NCBI GenBank assembly: GCA_902523675.1
Contig: CABZAL010000006.1
Span: 1 to 64,000 of the forward strand
From: an uncultured Alphaproteobacteria bacterium
GTDB lineage: Bacteria; Pseudomonadota; Alphaproteobacteria; Methylaequorales; Methylaequoraceae
DNA: 64,000 nucleotides
Reading direction: 5' to 3'
Within the stretch, counting starts at the first letter, position 1; each line of letters starts with the position of its first letter. The translations under genes and the position numbers were made by a program. The notes beneath the pieces are model-generated. The model did no database searches. It saw only the letters and a program-made list of their open reading frames with translations, and was not told the origin of the DNA. This document shows positions 1 to 9,002 of this stretch, one piece after another.

Positions 1-221
1 ATTGATTTTTGACTAACCCTCCTTCTCCAAAGTTTAAAACCTTTTGGCTTTAAATGCTTTCTCATAGTTAAAATTACTTCTTTTTCGGTTTTTCCAGTCT
101 TCGTTTGTATTTCTTCAAAAGTAATTCTATCAGCCCATGCCGCCCAAATTATCCAATCATTATTAATTTTTTTAGGTTCAGGTTTTTTAACTTTTGTTTG
201 AGGGTATAAATCTTTTTTCAT
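1..221 (-). CDS. DUF2805 / TIGR03643 family protein (partial, runs off the window start)
   Basis: The minus strand opens with ATG at 221 and stays open to base 1, so 73 codons are visible and the stop lies outside. The product has the conserved WAxxxRxTFEEI segment (about residues 26-37), then EKEVI, MRKHLKP and FKLWRRRV, which match the small DUF2805/TIGR03643 family as I remember it. The family is usually about 70-90 residues, so only a short C-terminal end should be missing. Its function is unknown. The start overlaps the stop of the upstream CIA30-like gene by one base (TAATG), so the two are probably translationally coupled. The stretch was assigned by reading the strand directly. Confidence 0.8.
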   Translation of the reverse strand, partial: MKKDLYPQTKVKKPEPKKINNDWIIWAAWADRITFEEIQTKTGKTEKEVILTMRKHLKPKGFKLWRRRVSQKS

Positions 222-775
222 TAAAAAAACTCCAAATCTTTTATGTCAAGCTCAGCATTATAATCTTTACCAAAAGCAACAAATGCAATCGATTTAATTT
301 TTGTTGATAAAAATTGTGAAGGTTGTAACTTATGTGATTTTTTAAAATCAGAAATTAAGAACTTTATTTCTGTCCATTCATTTTGAGTGTAAAAAGGATA
401 GAAATAATATTGCCAAGGAAGAAATGTGAAAGGAGTTCTAACATGAACAAAATACTTTTCTCCATTTCCTCTAACCTTAAATTTAATCCCTTTGAGTGAT
501 GTATCACTAATTTCAATTTTTGATCTAAATTGAATAAAACCTCCATTGTTTTCTGTGCTTACCTTTCCTTTAAGTCTATAGAATATTTCTTCTTCATTAT
601 CATTGATCTTTAATTGACCAACAGACTTTCCACCCATCACATCATCGCTCACAAATTCCCACTTATGGTTAAAAATATTTTTATTTGGATTTGTAGGATC
701 TAATATTTGCATGGAAAAGGTTGTTGAAAAAGCAAAGAGAGATAAGCCTGGTAACAGATATTTAATTATACTCAT
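221..775 (-). CDS. CIA30-like exported protein
   Basis: This 184-residue product begins with a hydrophobic signal segment (residues 5-21), so it is probably exported. The mature part carries the W39-x-x-x-SDDVMGGKS signature of the CIA30 fold (NADH:ubiquinone oxidoreductase intermediate-associated protein 30), a galactose-binding-like beta sandwich. In eukaryotes CIA30 helps assemble complex I. Bacterial secreted members have no firm function, so a complex I role should not be assumed. The gene is upstream of and coupled to the DUF2805 gene. The call rests on the conserved signature and length. Confidence 0.8.
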   Translation of the reverse strand: MSIIKYLLPGLSLFAFSTTFSMQILDPTNPNKNIFNHKWEFVSDDVMGGKSVGQLKINDNEEEIFYRLKGKVSTENNGGFIQFRSKIEISDTSLKGIKFKVRGNGEKYFVHVRTPFTFLPWQYYFYPFYTQNEWTEIKFLISDFKKSHKLQPSQFLSTKIKSIAFVAFGKDYNAELDIKDLEFF

Positions 776-940
776 TTTGTAAATATGAATATGTTAAAAA
801 GGATTATCAAGAAAATATTATTCTTCTAACTTTTAAACATCATAATTCTTATGTCTAAAATCAGCGTACATTGAATAAACGAAAAAAATTTTCGAGTCTA
901 AATTAAACTGTGAGAATTATAATTTTAATTAGATGTCTTA

Positions 941-1144
941 TCAAAGAAGTTTTAAATTTGCAGCTGAAATTTTTCCCTTATTTGTTGCTGTCTCAAAGCT
1001 AATCTTTTGTCCTTCATTCAAACTTTGAATTCCAGCTCTTTCCAATGCGCTAATATGAACAAATACATCCTTACTTCCATCTTCAGGTTGTATAAATCCA
1101 TAGCCTTTGTTTGGGTTAAACCATTTTACTGTTCCATTTGCCAT
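941..1144 (-). CDS. Cold-shock domain protein (CspA family)
   Basis: This is a 67-residue single cold-shock domain with RNP1 (KGYGFI, residues 13-18) and RNP2 (VFVHI, residues 27-31), the usual length for CspA-type proteins. The family binds single-stranded RNA or DNA and melts RNA structure to keep translation going, either in the cold or constitutively. The gene stands alone with its own leader. A small inverted repeat lies 20-37 bases upstream of the start (1164-1181). Whether it is cold-inducible cannot be told from sequence. Confidence 0.95.
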   Translation of the reverse strand: MANGTVKWFNPNKGYGFIQPEDGSKDVFVHISALERAGIQSLNEGQKISFETATNKGKISAANLKLL

Positions 1145-1163
1145 TTAATATCCTTTTATGTTT

Positions 1164-1181
1164 GTTTAGAATAGACTAAAC
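1164..1181. promoter_or_regulatory. Inverted repeat in the leader of the cold-shock gene
   Basis: GTTTAG and CTAAAC form a perfect 6-base inverted repeat around a 6-base spacer, 20 bases upstream of the cold-shock ATG. It could be a leader hairpin in the mRNA or an operator. Leader structures that control translation are known for csp genes, but nothing here proves either role. Confidence 0.35.
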
Positions 1182-1363
1182 GTTGTTTAATATTAGAGTC
1201 GTTCAAAATGAAGCCACATAGCCAAATAAAAATACTCTTATATTAAACTTGAAAACCAAATAATTAATTTTTAGGCATTAAGTTTAAGAGTAAATAGAAA
1301 ACTCTTACAAAATCATTATACTATTAAATGTAATAAAGCAAAATCATTTTTAATTTAGAATAT

Positions 1364-2041
1364 ATGAACAAAAACTTACTTACCAATATAATTTCTTTTT
1401 CAATAATGATATTTGGAGCTTTTTCACCCTTATACCAAAATATCATATTTTCAATTGGTCTCTTCTCGCTTTCAGGTGGGTTAACTAATTGGTTAGCAAT
1501 TTATATGCTTTTTGAGAAAATACCCTTGATTTATGGTTCAGGAATAATTCCCAACAAATTTGAATTGATTAAAGAGAAGATAAAGAAATTAATCTTTGAT
1601 GAATTTTTTACTGAAAGCAACTTAGAGAAAATTGTAATGTCAGAAATTCAATTCGATCCTGATTATTTAATAGAATCTGTAGGAAAAAATAATCTTTTTT
1701 CAAAGTTTGTCGAAGCAATCGAAGAATCATCTTTAGGAAATATGCTTACATTAGTGGGCGGTAAGGCTGCACTCGACCCCTTAAAAGACCCATTAATTGA
1801 GAAGATGAGAATCATACTTGAAGATTTTTCCAAAATTTCAGTAAATGATAATACTGGTTTAGCCAAATCTATAAAATCACAAGTAGAAGATATAATTGAG
1901 TTTCGGTTAAATGAGTTGTCTTCTGATGATATCACAAAGATTATAAAAGAAATGATTGAAAATCATCTAGGATGGCTTGTAATATGGGGTGCCGTAGTTG
2001 GTGGATTTATTGGTTTTATTGTTGGTTATTTGAATTTATAA
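1364..2041 (+). CDS. DUF445 family membrane protein
   Basis: This 225-residue product has an N-terminal hydrophobic hairpin (about residues 6-40) with the family motif GGLTNWLAIYMLF, followed by GSGIIP. A charged, mostly helical middle follows, then one C-terminal membrane segment (about 203-222). That matches DUF445 proteins (YjiN/YheB-like), whose function is unknown. It is shorter than the roughly 400-residue members but complete from ATG to stop. The lipoprotein hydrolase follows after 13 bases and may be co-transcribed. Confidence 0.8.
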   Translation: MNKNLLTNIISFSIMIFGAFSPLYQNIIFSIGLFSLSGGLTNWLAIYMLFEKIPLIYGSGIIPNKFELIKEKIKKLIFDEFFTESNLEKIVMSEIQFDPDYLIESVGKNNLFSKFVEAIEESSLGNMLTLVGGKAALDPLKDPLIEKMRIILEDFSKISVNDNTGLAKSIKSQVEDIIEFRLNELSSDDITKIIKEMIENHLGWLVIWGAVVGGFIGFIVGYLNL

Positions 2042-2054
2042 GTAATTTTTAATT

Positions 2055-3071
2055 ATGAGTAAACAATTTAAAAAAAAAGATCTAAAGTTTTTTTTTTTCC
2101 TAATTATTTTTATGTCTGGATGCGTCAATAAAAACCAAAAATATAGTGATTATTATTTATTAAATAAAGACTATAATTATAATTTTAAAACTTGGAATTC
2201 AAAGCAGGAATCAAAATTTTTAGTTTTAGCAGTTCATGGTTTTAACGACTATGCAAACTCATTTTTAATACCTGCTCAATTTTTGTCAAAATTTCACATT
2301 ACAACAATTTCATTTGATCTAAGAGGATTTGGTTCCAATCAAGACGCAAAAAGATGGTTTCCTCTAGAAGTACATATTTTTGATATAAAAAAAATAATAC
2401 TCAAGTTAAAGAAAAAAAATCCAGAAAAAAAAATTTTTCTTCTAGGAGAAAGTATGGGAGGAGCCATTTTACTTAGTCTATTATCACAAGAAAAGTATCT
2501 GCCAATTGAAGGTGTAATATTGGTTGCTCCTGCGATTTGGAATTTTTCAGAGTTAAATCCCCTGAAAAGTTTTATACTTAAAAGTTTTTCAAAATTATTC
2601 CCAAAATTTAATATTAGCGGAAAAGGTTTACTCAAGGTTCAAGCAAGTGATAACATAGAGATGTTGAAACAGTTATCAAAAGACAAATATTTCATCCATG
2701 AACCAAACCTTGAAAGTATTTACGGTATTACCGAACTTATGGATTCGGCATTCAAAAGTACAAAAGTTTATCTAAAAAACCCGAGCTATAATACATTGAT
2801 TATTTTGCCTCTTCTAGACGAGATTATTCCAAGAAAACCCATCAAAAGTTTATTTGATGAATATGAAATTAGAAGAAATATAGAAAAAAAGATTGATTTG
2901 GCAGTATATGATAAAAACTATCATATGATTTTAAGGGACCTTGATGGAAATAGAGTTATAAGAGAGATTAAAGAATGGATTTTTGATAGAAAAAGGATTA
3001 AGGATCTTTATTCATTTAAAATGAGCTTGGAAAGATTAGAAAGTTCACAATATATTCATCAATTAGATTAA
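2055..3071 (+). CDS. Alpha/beta-hydrolase lipoprotein, lysophospholipase-like
   Basis: The 338-residue protein starts with a lysine-rich n-region, a hydrophobic stretch and a lipobox-like MSGC ending at Cys23, so it is probably a membrane-anchored lipoprotein. The hydrolase core shows the oxyanion-side VHGF (60-63), the nucleophile elbow GESMGG with Ser133, an acid Asp255 in LLDEIIP and a catalytic His290 in YHMIL. These are typical of the serine aminopeptidase S33 / monoacylglycerol lipase (Hydrolase_4) group. The substrate is probably a lysophospholipid or monoacylglycerol, but this is inferred from family resemblance. It follows the DUF445 gene closely. Confidence 0.85.
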   Translation: MSKQFKKKDLKFFFFLIIFMSGCVNKNQKYSDYYLLNKDYNYNFKTWNSKQESKFLVLAVHGFNDYANSFLIPAQFLSKFHITTISFDLRGFGSNQDAKRWFPLEVHIFDIKKIILKLKKKNPEKKIFLLGESMGGAILLSLLSQEKYLPIEGVILVAPAIWNFSELNPLKSFILKSFSKLFPKFNISGKGLLKVQASDNIEMLKQLSKDKYFIHEPNLESIYGITELMDSAFKSTKVYLKNPSYNTLIILPLLDEIIPRKPIKSLFDEYEIRRNIEKKIDLAVYDKNYHMILRDLDGNRVIREIKEWIFDRKRIKDLYSFKMSLERLESSQYIHQLD

Positions 3072-3138
3072 GTTTTAAAATATTAAATTTATGATAATTT
3101 ATAAGTTTCAGTAGCTCCTAAATTAGCCAACATGTCAC

Positions 3139-3179
3139 ATATGTCACCTTACTTAAAAGTCTTACGTAAGGTGACATAT
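3139..3179. terminator. 14-bp perfect inverted repeat between convergent genes
   Basis: ATATGTCACCTTAC (3139-3152) and its exact reverse complement (3166-3179) flank a 13-base spacer. The repeat lies between the end of the hydrolase gene and the end of the lysine-rich ORF, which converge here, so a bidirectional terminator hairpin fits best. There is no following T-run. The extra TGTCAC copy at 3134-3139 would also fit a protein-binding site. Confidence 0.5.
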
Positions 3180-3189
3180 CATATTGTAT

Positions 3190-3642
3190 TTATTTTGTTG
3201 TCTCAGGTTTTTCTTCTGAAGTAGGAGAGGTGATATCTGTTTTTATGCTTATATTTTGAGCAGAAACTTTATCTAAGCTCCCATTTGATTTTGTTAAATC
3301 AATTTTTTTTGTTTTTGACATATTTTTGCCAGTGAACTGAGAAGTTTTGGTAGCTTTTTTGTCACTTTTTTGAAGTCGAGTTTTTAACTTTTTATTGTTA
3401 CTTTTTAATTTTTTAATAACTTTTTTAGGTTTATTAAGTTTAGATTCTAATTTCTTATTAACCTTTTTTAATTTACTAACGTTTTTATTAGGTTTCTTAA
3501 GTTTGGACTCTAACTTTTTATTAACTTTTTTTAATTTACTAACGTTTTTATTAGGTTTTTTGAATTTAATTATTTTAGCTTTTAAATTTTTATTTTTCTT
3601 TTTTAAAACCTGAATTTCTTTTTTCTGATCAGACAGAGGCTG
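3190..3642 (-). pseudogene. Lysine-rich coiled-coil repeat ORF lacking a start codon
   Basis: The minus strand is open from a TAG at 3643-3645 to the TAA at 3190-3192 (150 codons), with no ATG, GTG or TTG start near its 5' end. The first in-frame ATG (3321) leaves only 43 residues. The N-terminal two thirds is a very basic, coiled-coil-like region built on a 21-residue unit (KLKKVNKKLESKL and similar), encoded by two adjacent 63-bp repeats and flanking degenerate units. The tail is acidic/Thr-Ser-rich and ends in ETTK. It looks like the 3' part of a gene whose 5' end was lost at the junction with the HTH fragment. Start from a rare codon (CTG at 3636 or ATT at 3615) cannot be excluded. Function unknown. 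Confidence 0.55.
3438..3563. repeat. 63-bp tandem repeat (two adjacent units)
   Basis: Units at 3438-3500 and 3501-3563 are nearly identical. They share AATTTACTAACG and TTTTTATTAGGTTT and differ at a few scattered bases. Read on the minus strand they encode the repeated 21-residue basic coiled-coil segment. Partial, more diverged units flank both sides. Confidence 0.8.
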
Positions 3643-3803
3643 CTAATATACTTGGCCTAAAAAGAAGAATGATTCAGTATTATGCAAAGGGTAAAAAAGG
3701 AGAAAAAAATATACAAATACCAAAATATATAAAATTAGCATGTGAAGCGATAGAACTTAGGAAAAAGTTAAAAAAAAACTGGATAAGCGTTAATTTTTGT
3801 CTA
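3624..3803 (+). pseudogene. XRE-like helix-turn-helix gene fragment, 5'-truncated
   Basis: The plus frame reads SDQTEAANILGLKRRMIQYY and then a segment ending IPKYIKLACEAIEL. This is the core of a Cro/C1-type HTH: a QTEAA first helix, a GLKRRMIQ recognition helix, and the IPKYIKLAC helix common in small alphaproteobacterial regulators. There is no start codon in frame upstream. The only ATG (3669) lies inside the recognition helix, and the frame then runs antisense through tRNA-Ser to a stop at 3894-3896. It is therefore a fragment. It begins at the palindrome TCTGATCAGA (3624-3633), shared with the 5' end of the divergent lysine-rich ORF. Confidence 0.6.
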
Positions 3804-3893
3804 TGGCGGAGAGAGAGGGATTCGAACCCTCGAAACAGTCTCCTGTTTACACGCTTTCCAAGCGTGCGCCTTCAGCCACTCGGCCACCTCTCC
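3804..3893 (-). tRNA. tRNA-Ser (anticodon GGA)
   Basis: The 90-base cloverleaf has a 7-bp acceptor stem (GGAGAGG against TCTCTCC, last pair G-U), the D-arm GCCGAGTGGCTGAAGGC, and an anticodon loop CTTGGAAAG reading UCC codons. It has a long variable arm, as class II tRNAs require, a T-arm with TTCGAAT, and an encoded CCA. Confidence 0.97.
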
Positions 3894-4160
3894 TAGGTAA
3901 AATGTTTATCTAGAAAATATTTTCAAACCTTCATCAATTTTTACTAGCGAAAAACAATTAAGCATTATTTAATACATTTTTAACGAGCACGCTATTAATA
4001 ATTAGAAAAAAATTAAAAATAACGTTTACTTTTAATACGTCTTAAAAGTAAAAAAATATTTTTATAAAAATCTAAAATTTTCGGATTTTACTTGATGGTC
4101 TTTCTAACTTTATGTTAGTTGATAACAAAATATTCAATTTATTCAGAGGTGATAGAGTTT

Positions 4161-4784
4161 ATGCATGAACTTTTTCTTCAAAATTTTGTAAAATTATTTG
4201 TAGCTATTGATCCGATTGCCTTAATTCCAATTTTCGCTTCTCTTTCATCAAAAATTCCGATTGATAAAATTTTTAAACTTGGAATTACAATTTTTTTAAT
4301 ATCAATTTTTTTATTAATTTTTTTTGTAGTATTTGGAAATACGTTATTAGATATTATTGGCATTTCAATCGCATCATTTCAAATTGCTGGAGGCATTTTT
4401 CTTTTTATAATTGCTTTTGAAATGCTATTTGAAAAAAGATCAAAAAGAAAAGAAAAACTAGTGGATAAAAAAATTAATGAAGATTTTTTGATTGCATTTA
4501 TAATTTTTCCAATCACAATTCCTTTAATTATTGGCCCATCTGCCATAACACTATCGATTCTTATTGCAGAAAACTTTTCTTTTAATTTTTTAAATTTGTA
4601 TACAAAAATTTTGCCGATTTTTGTTGTTATCACTTTCACGGTAATTATTTTTATCACTTCAAAAATTACAGCTTCGTTTTTAGGAAAATTTCCAGTTCTA
4701 ATTTTACAAAAAATTTTTGGCATAATTCTTGGTTCTTTGGCCATTGAATTTATTTTAAATGGAATTAGACTCAGCGAATTATAA
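4161..4784 (+). CDS. MarC family integral membrane protein
   Basis: The product is 207 residues with about six hydrophobic segments. It carries the MarC/YchE hallmark near the N-terminus (LFVAIDPIALIPIF) and a second DxxP-like half around FPITIPLIIGPSAIT. I start it at ATG 4161 because a good ribosome binding site (AGAGGTGA, 4145-4152) precedes it and the family begins just before LFxAIDP. An in-frame ATG at 4119 would add 14 residues. MarC proteins have no agreed function; the old link to multiple antibiotic resistance was not upheld. It converges with lepA, with 10 bases between. Confidence 0.9.
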   Translation: MHELFLQNFVKLFVAIDPIALIPIFASLSSKIPIDKIFKLGITIFLISIFLLIFFVVFGNTLLDIIGISIASFQIAGGIFLFIIAFEMLFEKRSKRKEKLVDKKINEDFLIAFIIFPITIPLIIGPSAITLSILIAENFSFNFLNLYTKILPIFVVITFTVIIFITSKITASFLGKFPVLILQKIFGIILGSLAIEFILNGIRLSEL

Positions 4785-4794
4785 ATTATTGTAA

Positions 4795-6591
4795 CTAATC
4801 ATTAGTCTTTAGTACATTTATGAATGCTGATTGAGGTATTTCAACTTTTCCAAACTGTCTCATTCTTTTCTTTCCTTTTTTTTGTTTATCAAGTAATTTA
4901 TTCTTCCTTGTAACATCCCCCCCATAAAGTTTGGCGGTGACGTCTTTTCTAAAACTACTTATCGTTTCTCTAGCAATAATTTTACCGCCAATTGCTGCTT
5001 GTAAAGGTATCTTAAATTGCTGTCTAGGAATTAAGTTTTTTAACTTTTCACAAAATACTTTTCCTCTGCCAGCAGCACTTTCCTTGTGACATATGAATGA
5101 TAGTGCATCAACGGCCTCATTATTTACTAATATTTGAACCTTTACTAAATCGTTTTCACGATTTTTTTCAAACTCGTAATCAAAACTTGCATATCCACTT
5201 GTTATTGATTTTAGCTTATCGTAAAAGTCAAAAACTACTTCTGCCAGTGGAAGAGAAAAGACCAACATCGCTCTATTACCTACATATGTAAGGTTTTTCT
5301 GAACCCCCCTCCTTTCATTGCATAGCTTCATTACAGCACCTAAATATTGATCTGGCAACAAGATTGTTGCACTAATGAATGGTTCACTTATGTTTTTAAT
5401 ATGGGATATATCTGGCAAGTTAGACGGATTATCAACATCAATGATTTCTCCATTAGTTTTTTCAATTTCATAAACCACCGAAGGTGATGTTGTCATCAAA
5501 TTTATATTAAACTCTCTACTTAATCTTTCTTGTATTATCTCTAAATGTAAAAGTCCTAAAAATCCACATCTAAAACCTAAACCTAAGGCCGCAGATGTCT
5601 CTGGTTCAAAAGAAAAACTTGCATCATTCAAGCGCAGCTTACCTAAACTGTCTTTCAAAACATCATAATCATCTGCATCAATTGGATATAATCCACAAAA
5701 CACAACTGGTATACTTGGTTTAAACCCTGGCAATGATTTTTCAGTAGGTTTTAAATCATCAGTTATTGTGTCACCAACCTTACAATCTGAAACATGTCTT
5801 ATGCCAGCAGTAAAAAAACCAATTTCTCCAACTTGTAATTCATTTATATAATTGATTTTTGGTGTAAAAAAACCACATTTTTCTACTGAATAATTTGCCT
5901 GTGTGCCCATCATTCTGATTTTCATACCCTTTTTTAAAGTTCCTGATTTAATCCTTACTAATATAATCACTCCTAAAAAAGCGTCATACCAACTGTCGAT
6001 AAGAAGAGCTACTAAGGAAGAGGAATCAAACAAACAAGGAGCTGGAAGTTTTAAAATTATATCTTCAAGTACTTTTTCAATTCCTTGACCTGTTTTTGCA
6101 GAAACTTCAATCGCTTGTGATGCGTCAATACCAATGACATCCTCAATTTGCTTTTTAACTCTTTCAGGTTCAGCTGATGGTAAATCAATCTTATTTAAAA
6201 TTGGAATTATTTCATGATTATTATCTATTGCCTGATAAACGTTTGCTAATGTCTGAGCTTCAACCCCCTGACTAGCATCAACAACCAACAAAGAACCCTC
6301 ACATGCAGCAAGAGACCGGCTTACCTCATATGAAAAATCAACGTGACCAGGGGTATCCATGAGATTAAAATTATAGATCAAATTATCTTTAAATTTATAT
6401 TGTAAATAAACTGTTTGAGCTTTAATAGTAATTCCTCTTTCCCTTTCAATGTCCATAGAATCTAAAACCTGTTGTTTCATTTCTCTTTCAGATAAGCCAC
6501 CACAGGTTTGAATAATTCTATCAGCTAGAGTTGACTTGCCATGATCAATGTGTGCAATAATTGAAAAATTTCTAATTTTTTCGATTGTCAT
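4795..6591 (-). CDS. lepA: Elongation factor 4 (LepA GTPase)
   Basis: This 598-residue translational GTPase is the normal length for LepA. It shows the P-loop AHIDHGKST (13-21), the switch I region [16 protein letters not shown] (G3) and NKIDLP (G4). It also has the LepA-specific C-terminal domain ending in a basic tail ([20 protein letters not shown]). LepA binds ribosomes and affects initiation or elongation under ionic and other stress. It is the last gene of a run with pheT, pheS, rplT, rpmI, infC and thrS, and begins one base after the pheT stop. Confidence 0.98.
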   Translation of the reverse strand: MTIEKIRNFSIIAHIDHGKSTLADRIIQTCGGLSEREMKQQVLDSMDIERERGITIKAQTVYLQYKFKDNLIYNFNLMDTPGHVDFSYEVSRSLAACEGSLLVVDASQGVEAQTLANVYQAIDNNHEIIPILNKIDLPSAEPERVKKQIEDVIGIDASQAIEVSAKTGQGIEKVLEDIILKLPAPCLFDSSSLVALLIDSWYDAFLGVIILVRIKSGTLKKGMKIRMMGTQANYSVEKCGFFTPKINYINELQVGEIGFFTAGIRHVSDCKVGDTITDDLKPTEKSLPGFKPSIPVVFCGLYPIDADDYDVLKDSLGKLRLNDASFSFEPETSAALGLGFRCGFLGLLHLEIIQERLSREFNINLMTTSPSVVYEIEKTNGEIIDVDNPSNLPDISHIKNISEPFISATILLPDQYLGAVMKLCNERRGVQKNLTYVGNRAMLVFSLPLAEVVFDFYDKLKSITSGYASFDYEFEKNRENDLVKVQILVNNEAVDALSFICHKESAAGRGKVFCEKLKNLIPRQQFKIPLQAAIGGKIIARETISSFRKDVTAKLYGGDVTRKNKLLDKQKKGKKRMRQFGKVEIPQSAFINVLKTND

Positions 6592-6592
6592 A

Positions 6593-9001
6593 TTAGGCTC
6601 TTAGTTTAGCATGACAATTAGTTTCAACATTATTGATTATCTTCGATGAAATTAAATCAATCTCATCATCTGTGAGTGTTTTTTCTTTTGATTGTATGAT
6701 CACCTCAACCGCAAGTGCTTTTTTATTTTTTCCTACTTCCTCACCACTAAAGAAATCGAAAATTTTTATACTTTTTATTAATTCTTTGTCTACTTTTTTT
6801 ATTATATTAGTAATTTGACTTGAAAGTATTTCTTCATCTAAAATAAAAGAAAAATCCCTCGTTATTGCTTGATATTGTGAAACATCTAAATCAGGTCTGG
6901 AGATTTTTTTTCTTTTAACAAAACTCATAATATTATCAAAATTTAATTCAAACCCTACTAAGTCTGAAGCTATATCAAATTGATTGAGTAAATTTGGATG
7001 TAAAACTCCAAAGAATCCGATTAATACACTTCCTATCTTCACTCTTCCACTTTTACGTGGATGAAAATGTTGAGGTATTTCTAAGTTATCAATAGTTATA
7101 TTATTTTCATCGAAATTACATACGCCCAAAATATTTAAAATATCAACTTTTATATCATATAAATCTACCGATCTTTTTTTTTGCAACCATTCCTTTTTTG
7201 CGCATTCTCCTGATCTTAGACCAGATATTAACTCTGTTTGTTCTCCAGGAGAGAATCCGTTGAATACTGGTCCAATTTCAAATATTGAAATATCTAGATA
7301 TCCTCTATTAAAATTTTTTTTAAACGCACTCATAAGATTTATTAATAAACTTTTTCTCATACATGAGAGTTCAGAACTTATTGGATTGTCAATTTTAATA
7401 ATTTTTCCAAAAAATTTAAAAAAATTTGAACTTTTTTCGTCCACAAATGACCACGTTTTAAGTTCACACATACCTGTTGATACTAAAGTTCTACAAATCA
7501 TTTTTTTGTATTGTTGAGATAAAGAAGTAACCTTTTTATTTAGGCTGCTTACTAATGTCATTGGGGCATCATTGATATTTTCATATCCATATAATCTAGC
7601 TATTTCTTCAATTATATCTTCTTTTATATTCAAGTCGTGTCTCCATGAAGGAGGAGAAACTTTTAAGTCACTTTCCGAGATATCTAAATTGCACCCCAAA
7701 AGTATTAATTTTTCCTCAATAAATTTTGGATCAATCTTTAAGCCAAGTAATTTTTCAAAATCAAAAAAATTTAAAGTAATTATTTTTTCATTTATTTTAG
7801 TTTCTTTGTAACCAATAATTTGACTGAATTCTCCTCCACAAAATTTTTTAACCATATCTGAAGCGTAATGAATTCCGTCAATTGTTGAATATGGATCGAT
7901 CCCTCTCTCAAAACGATACCTAGCATCACTATCAATTAGTAATTTCCTTCCTGCCCATGAAATTTTTGATGGATTGAAATAGGCTGATTCAATTAAAATA
8001 TTCTTCGTTTCAAAATTACATGCTGTTCTGTCTCCTCCCATAATGCCTGCTAAACTAATTATTCCTGAATCATCACAAATGACAATCATTCCTTTTTCAA
8101 GTTTGTAAGTTACACCGTCGAGGCCTTTAAATGATTCATTATCTAAAGAATGTCTGATAACAATTTTTCCAACAATCTTGTCATAATCAAAAACATGTAA
8201 AGGTCTACATTTATCAAAAGTAATAAAATTTGTGATGTCTACTAGTGGAGAAATTATTTTTATGCCACAATTTTCAAACCTTTTTTCATATCCATTAAAT
8301 AAACCATCATTTTTTACATTTTTTACTACCCTTAATAAAAATTGTGGACAGTCTGAATTTTCAATATTATTGGTAATTTTGAAATCGGATTCAAAATCAT
8401 TTCTAATAAGGCATTTTTCTTTTAGTTTAAGTTTTCCAAGTCCTGCTGCAGCTAAATCTCGGGCTATTCCAAACACGCCTGCACAGTCAGGTCTATTTGG
8501 TGTTATAGAAATCTCAAAGACTATCAACTCCTCGTCGATACACTCCGAAAAACTACTACCTATTTCTTGTTTATCATCTAACTCAATAATTCCATTTGAA
8601 TCACTTCCAATTCCCAATTCTTGTTCAGAGCAAAGCATGCCAAAAGAATCAAGGTTTCTAATTTTTCCTTTTTTTATTTTTATTTTTTGCCCATTTTTTT
8701 GTATTGGTAATTCAGTCCCAATTGGAGCTATTACAGTAATTAATCCTTTTTTTGCATTAGACGCACCGCAAACTACTTGTAAAGTTTCTTTTCCATTATC
8801 AACATTACAGACATTTAGTCTGTCAGCCTCAGGATGTTTTTCAATATCTATAATTTTGCAAACTAAAAAACTATCCAACGATTCGAAAGGATTATTCACG
8901 GTTTCTACCTCTAGGCCGATGCTAGTTAATTTTTCAGATATTTCAGAAAATTTACAATTCAAATCTAGATGTTCTCTCAGCCATTTTAATGAAAATTTCA
9001 T
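6593..9001 (-). CDS. pheT: Phenylalanine-tRNA ligase beta subunit
   Basis: At 802 residues this is the full-length bacterial PheT. Domains in order are the N-terminal B1 part, the EMAPII-like tRNA-binding domain (about 39-150, with [16 protein letters not shown]), the B3/B4 editing domain, B5, the catalytic-like core, and the C-terminal FDX-ACB anticodon-binding domain (about 710-802). It pairs with PheS as an alpha2-beta2 enzyme that charges tRNA-Phe and removes mischarged Tyr. pheS lies directly upstream, one base away. Confidence 0.98.
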   Translation of the reverse strand: MKFSLKWLREHLDLNCKFSEISEKLTSIGLEVETVNNPFESLDSFLVCKIIDIEKHPEADRLNVCNVDNGKETLQVVCGASNAKKGLITVIAPIGTELPIQKNGQKIKIKKGKIRNLDSFGMLCSEQELGIGSDSNGIIELDDKQEIGSSFSECIDEELIVFEISITPNRPDCAGVFGIARDLAAAGLGKLKLKEKCLIRNDFESDFKITNNIENSDCPQFLLRVVKNVKNDGLFNGYEKRFENCGIKIISPLVDITNFITFDKCRPLHVFDYDKIVGKIVIRHSLDNESFKGLDGVTYKLEKGMIVICDDSGIISLAGIMGGDRTACNFETKNILIESAYFNPSKISWAGRKLLIDSDARYRFERGIDPYSTIDGIHYASDMVKKFCGGEFSQIIGYKETKINEKIITLNFFDFEKLLGLKIDPKFIEEKLILLGCNLDISESDLKVSPPSWRHDLNIKEDIIEEIARLYGYENINDAPMTLVSSLNKKVTSLSQQYKKMICRTLVSTGMCELKTWSFVDEKSSNFFKFFGKIIKIDNPISSELSCMRKSLLINLMSAFKKNFNRGYLDISIFEIGPVFNGFSPGEQTELISGLRSGECAKKEWLQKKRSVDLYDIKVDILNILGVCNFDENNITIDNLEIPQHFHPRKSGRVKIGSVLIGFFGVLHPNLLNQFDIASDLVGFELNFDNIMSFVKRKKISRPDLDVSQYQAITRDFSFILDEEILSSQITNIIKKVDKELIKSIKIFDFFSGEEVGKNKKALAVEVIIQSKEKTLTDDEIDLISSKIINNVETNCHAKLRA

Positions 9002-9002
9002 A

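Noticed and set aside
880-900. CGAAAA/TTTTCG pairing downstream of the cold-shock gene as a terminator
   Set aside because: The stem is only six A/T-rich pairs around three bases; too weak to support in such AT-rich DNA.
3395-3613. Plus-strand 72-codon Leu/Phe-rich open frame
   Set aside because: It is the complement of the lysine-rich repeat ORF; its LLTFFNLLTFLLGFL repeats mirror the 63-bp units, and it has no ribosome site.
3669-3896. 75-codon protein starting at ATG 3669
   Set aside because: The ATG is inside the recognition helix of the HTH and the last 30 residues are antisense tRNA-Ser; it is part of a fragment.
4119-4160. Longer marC start at 4119
   Set aside because: ATG 4161 has a strong ribosome site and matches the family N-terminus.
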